Shown in pieces: positions 61,526 through 64,000 of a DNA stretch of 64,000 bases. Below the pieces are notes generated by a model that saw only the letters and a list, made by a program, of their open reading frames with translations, had not been told where the DNA came from and ran no database searches. How positions within the stretch are numbered: position 1 is the first letter of the stretch; each line of letters begins with the position of its first letter. Source of the DNA: UMGS1933 sp045593405 (GTDB lineage Bacteria > Bacillota > Clostridia > TANB77 > CAG-508); the NCBI GenBank assembly GCA_045593405.1, contig JAZNWN010000003.1, positions 1-64,000 of the forward strand, given 5' to 3'. Position numbers and translations under genes: made by a program.

Positions 61526-63499
61526 ATGGCCGAAACATTAATCATAGTTGAATCACCAGCAAAGGCAAACACAATAAAAAAATTCCTAGGAGGAAGTACA
61601 AAAGTTGTTGCTTCTATGGGGCATATAAGAGACTTGCCTAAATCAAAACTAGGTGTAGACTTAAAAACTCTAGAACCTGAATATATAAATATTAGAGGTA
61701 AAGGGGAATTAATAAAATCATTAAAAAAAGATGCAAAAGCAGCAAAAAAAGTATATCTTGCAACTGACCCTGACCGAGAAGGAGAAGCGATTGCTTGGCA
61801 TTTAGCACATATTCTAGGGATAGATGAAAAATCAATATGTAGGGTAACATTTAATGAAATAACAAAAACAGCAGTAAAATCAGCTATAAAAAAACCTAGA
61901 ACAATAGATATAAATTTAACAGATGCACAACAAGCAAGACGAGTATTAGATAGAATAGTTGGTTATAAAATAAGTCCAGTTTTATGGAAAAAAGTTCAAA
62001 AAGGATTATCTGCAGGAAGAGTACAATCTGTGGCAGTAAGACTTATAGTTGAAAGAGAAGAAGAAATAGAAAACTTTATTCCAGAAGAATATTGGAATAT
62101 TTATGCTAATTTAAGAACTAAAAAAGCCAAAAATACATTTGAAGCAAAATTCTATGGGCAAAATGATAAAAAAATAGAGTTACATTCAAAAGAAGAAGTA
62201 GACAAAATTTTAAAAGATTTAGAAAAAGCAAAATTTATTGTAGATGAAATTAAAAAAGGTGAAAAGAAGAGAACGCCAGCACCACCATTTACAACAAGTA
62301 CAATGCAGCAAGAGGCATCAAGAAAATTAGGATTTCCACTAAAAAAGACAATGTCTGTTGCACAGGGTTTATATGAAGGTGTAAAAGTTGCAGAAAAAGG
62401 AACTGTTGGGTTAATTACTTATATGAGAACAGACTCTACAAGAATATCTGAAGAAGCAAGAGCTGCTGCAAAAGATCAAGTAACAAAAATGTATGGGGAA
62501 GACTATTACGAAAATAGATATTATAAAACAAAATCAGAAGCTCAAGATGCACACGAAGCAATAAGACCAACATATATAGACCTAGAACCAGATAAAATTA
62601 AAGCATCATTAACAAATGACCAATATAAATTGTATAAACTTATATATAATAGATTTTTAGCAAGCCAAATGAGTCCTGCAATTTATGATACAGTTTCTGT
62701 AAAAATAAATGCAAATGATTATAATTTTAGAGCAAATGGCCAGACTCTTAAATTTAAAGGATTTATGGCATTATATGTAGAAACTGAAGACCATGAATCA
62801 AAAGAAGAATTTGCTAAAATTCCGGAATTAAAAGATGGTCAAGAACTTATAAATGAAAAATTAGAATCAAAACAAAGCTTTACTGAGCCACCACCAAGAT
62901 ATACAGAAGCAAGTTTAGTAAAAGCTTTAGAGGAAAAAGGAATAGGAAGACCAAGTACTTATTCACCAACAATAACTACAATTTTAGCAAGAAGATATAT
63001 AGAAAAACAGCAAAAACAATTATATCCAACAGAGCTTGGAAAAATTGTTAATAAATTGCTTGTAGAAAACTTCCCAGATGTAATAAATGAAACATTTACA
63101 GCTAAAATGGAAGAAGAATTTGACCGAATTGCTGAAGGAAATTTAAAATGGAAAAATGTTATAGGAGATTTCTATGGACCATTTGCAATTGTAGTGGAAA
63201 AAGTAGAAAAAGAACTAGAACATGTAAAACTAGAGTATGAAATATCTGATGTGCCATGTGAAAAATGTGGAAGAATGATGGTAATAAAATATGGTAGATA
63301 TGGAAAATTTTTAGCATGCCCAGGATACCCAGAATGCCAAAATGCAAAACCACTTATTGAAACCATAGAAGAACCATGCCCAAAATGTGGAGGGAAAATA
63401 CAAGTAAGAAAAACTAAAAAAAGAAGAACATATTATATATGTGAAAACAATCCAGAAAAATGTGAGTATATATCATGGAATAAACCAAAAAAGTTGTAG
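61526..63499 (+). CDS. topA: DNA topoisomerase I
   Basis: This type IA enzyme relaxes negative supercoils. The 657-residue product has the TOPRIM domain (LIIVESPAKANTIKKFLGG, TDPDREGEAIAWHL), the active-site Tyr299 in GLITYMRTDSTRIS and two C-terminal zinc modules (CEKCGRMMV...CPGYPEC and CPKCGGKIQV...CENNPEKC). The ribosome-binding site is AAGGAAG. A terminator overlaps the stop codon. Confidence 0.96.
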   Translation: MAETLIIVESPAKANTIKKFLGGSTKVVASMGHIRDLPKSKLGVDLKTLEPEYINIRGKGELIKSLKKDAKAAKKVYLATDPDREGEAIAWHLAHILGIDEKSICRVTFNEITKTAVKSAIKKPRTIDINLTDAQQARRVLDRIVGYKISPVLWKKVQKGLSAGRVQSVAVRLIVEREEEIENFIPEEYWNIYANLRTKKAKNTFEAKFYGQNDKKIELHSKEEVDKILKDLEKAKFIVDEIKKGEKKRTPAPPFTTSTMQQEASRKLGFPLKKTMSVAQGLYEGVKVAEKGTVGLITYMRTDSTRISEEARAAAKDQVTKMYGEDYYENRYYKTKSEAQDAHEAIRPTYIDLEPDKIKASLTNDQYKLYKLIYNRFLASQMSPAIYDTVSVKINANDYNFRANGQTLKFKGFMALYVETEDHESKEEFAKIPELKDGQELINEKLESKQSFTEPPPRYTEASLVKALEEKGIGRPSTYSPTITTILARRYIEKQQKQLYPTELGKIVNKLLVENFPDVINETFTAKMEEEFDRIAEGNLKWKNVIGDFYGPFAIVVEKVEKELEHVKLEYEISDVPCEKCGRMMVIKYGRYGKFLACPGYPECQNAKPLIETIEEPCPKCGGKIQVRKTKKRRTYYICENNPEKCEYISWNKPKKL

Positions 63500-63516
63500 T
63501 AATCTACAACTTTTTT
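63487..63516 (+). terminator. Terminator of topA
   Basis: AAAAAAGTTGTAG/CTACAACTTTTTT overlaps the topA stop. Confidence 0.88.
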
Positions 63517-63554
63517 AATACATTTTTAATAAAGATAAGGTTTTGTATAAATAA

Positions 63555-63727
63555 TAATTTATATGATAATATAATAATTTTAAAATTTCAGCCGTTTTGT
63601 ATATTTTATAAAAAATTAACATTCGACAGCCCTTTGAGGCGGGGGAATACCCGCGTATGCCTTGGAGAATTTAATTTTTTAGAAAATCATATAAAAGATA
63701 GGCTGAAAATCGCATAAATTATTATTT
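63555..63727. repeat. Long palindromic repeat family D, copy 2
   Basis: It is nearly identical to 45341-45514, including TTCAGCCGTTTTGTATATTT, CGGGGGAATACCCGCGTATG and GGCTGAAAATCGCATAAATT. Its right end supplies the stop codon of the Rieske gene. Confidence 0.88.
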
Positions 63728-64000
63728 CTCTAACTCAATTCTTTCCAAGTGCCTTGTAGTAGGCTCTGTTATTATTTTTCCAGTATAATCAAACCTAGAC
63801 CCATGGCAAGGGCAATCCCAAGTTTTTTCTAAATTGTTCCAAGAAAGTTCACAACCTAAATGAGTACAATATGGTTTTATAGCATACATCTTACCATTTT
63901 CATCTCTATATAAACCAATTTTTTTACCTTTATAATCCACAATTCCACCACAATTATTTTTAATTTCATTATAATCTAGTTTAGGCTTACGCATTTTGTT
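63722..64000 (-). CDS. Rieske-domain protein, C-terminal part (cut by window end)
   Basis: The visible 92 codons carry a Rieske 2Fe-2S domain: CTHLGCELSWN and CPCHGSRFDYTG (C-x-H...C-x-x-H). In Clostridia this domain often ends a FAD-dependent oxidoreductase of about 500 residues. The frame stays open to position 64000 upstream of an internal ATG at 63994, so a longer protein is likely. The stop lies inside repeat family D. Confidence 0.8.
   Translation of the reverse strand, partial: NKMRKPKLDYNEIKNNCGGIVDYKGKKIGLYRDENGKMYAIKPYCTHLGCELSWNNLEKTWDCPCHGSRFDYTGKIITEPTTRHLERIELEK

Noticed and set aside
1..64000. UGA or UAG reassigned to an amino acid
   Set aside because: TAA, TAG and TGA all end well-conserved proteins at the expected lengths (for example TAG after topA, TGA after porC).
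1..64000. tRNA, rRNA, insertion sequences or integrated prophage
   Set aside because: I saw no cloverleaf, rRNA segment, transposase, integrase or phage structural gene on either strand.

Overview
The window comes from an AT-rich, probably spore-forming Clostridia-type Firmicute. The evidence is an S10/spc/alpha ribosomal-protein cluster in Firmicutes order, AGA-dominated arginine codons, AGGAGG ribosome-binding sites, CarD, a dnaG-rpoD pair, a four-subunit ferredoxin oxidoreductase and a tiny spoVM gene. It may be an uncultured gut lineage, but I cannot place it by eye.

Layout. 1-14057: ribosomal proteins from the end of rplB to rplQ and rpmB, with secY, adk, map, infA and rpoA. rpmD is not in its usual place between rpsE and rplO. 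14131-16892: small membrane proteins, a divergent spoVM cluster, an orphan gene and nth. 17085-25137: one giant cyclic beta-1,2-glucan synthase gene. 25304-30202: a two-component system, signal peptidase, holB and ricT. 30321-34182: ferredoxin and the por operon. 34302-47056: DUF2207 protein, COG2509 flavoprotein, glycosyltransferase, pth, RNase E/G, rimO, ligA, a HAD phosphatase and dtd. 47195-57955: asnS, an HD nucleotidase, a CYTH-HD fusion, dut, carD, dnaG and rpoD. 58138-64000: a radical SAM gene, rplU, rpmA, glyA, topA and a Rieske gene cut by the window end.

Main discovery. Five genes (cyclic glucan synthase, ricT, the DUF2207 gene, pth and ligA) look frameshifted. At every break the zero frame reaches a CGG codon, and the conserved protein resumes if the C is skipped and the next GGN is read as glycine. 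There are eight such sites, four of them in the last 70 bases of the DUF2207 gene, where they rebuild a perfect poly-glycine tail and a stop. Reading by eye, I found no other in-frame CGG in any native gene of the window, although CGU, CGC and CGA are all used for arginine. This looks like obligatory +1 decoding at an unassigned CGG codon, or a CGGN quadruplet read as glycine. It does not look like random gene decay.

Five single-gene units behave differently: 15592-16047, 42921-43229, 48868-49986, 53156-53665 and 58138-58977. Their codon use is mixed, each has its own consensus promoter and terminator, and together they carry nine in-frame CGG codons that must be read without a shift. They look acquired. 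Their coexistence with the shift sites is the main puzzle, and also the main counter-evidence.

Intergenic spaces carry at least six families of dispersed palindromic repeats. The largest, with GTAGGGG/CCCCTAC-like ends, has stems that differ between copies but stay self-complementary. No tRNA, rRNA, CRISPR array or insertion sequence was seen.
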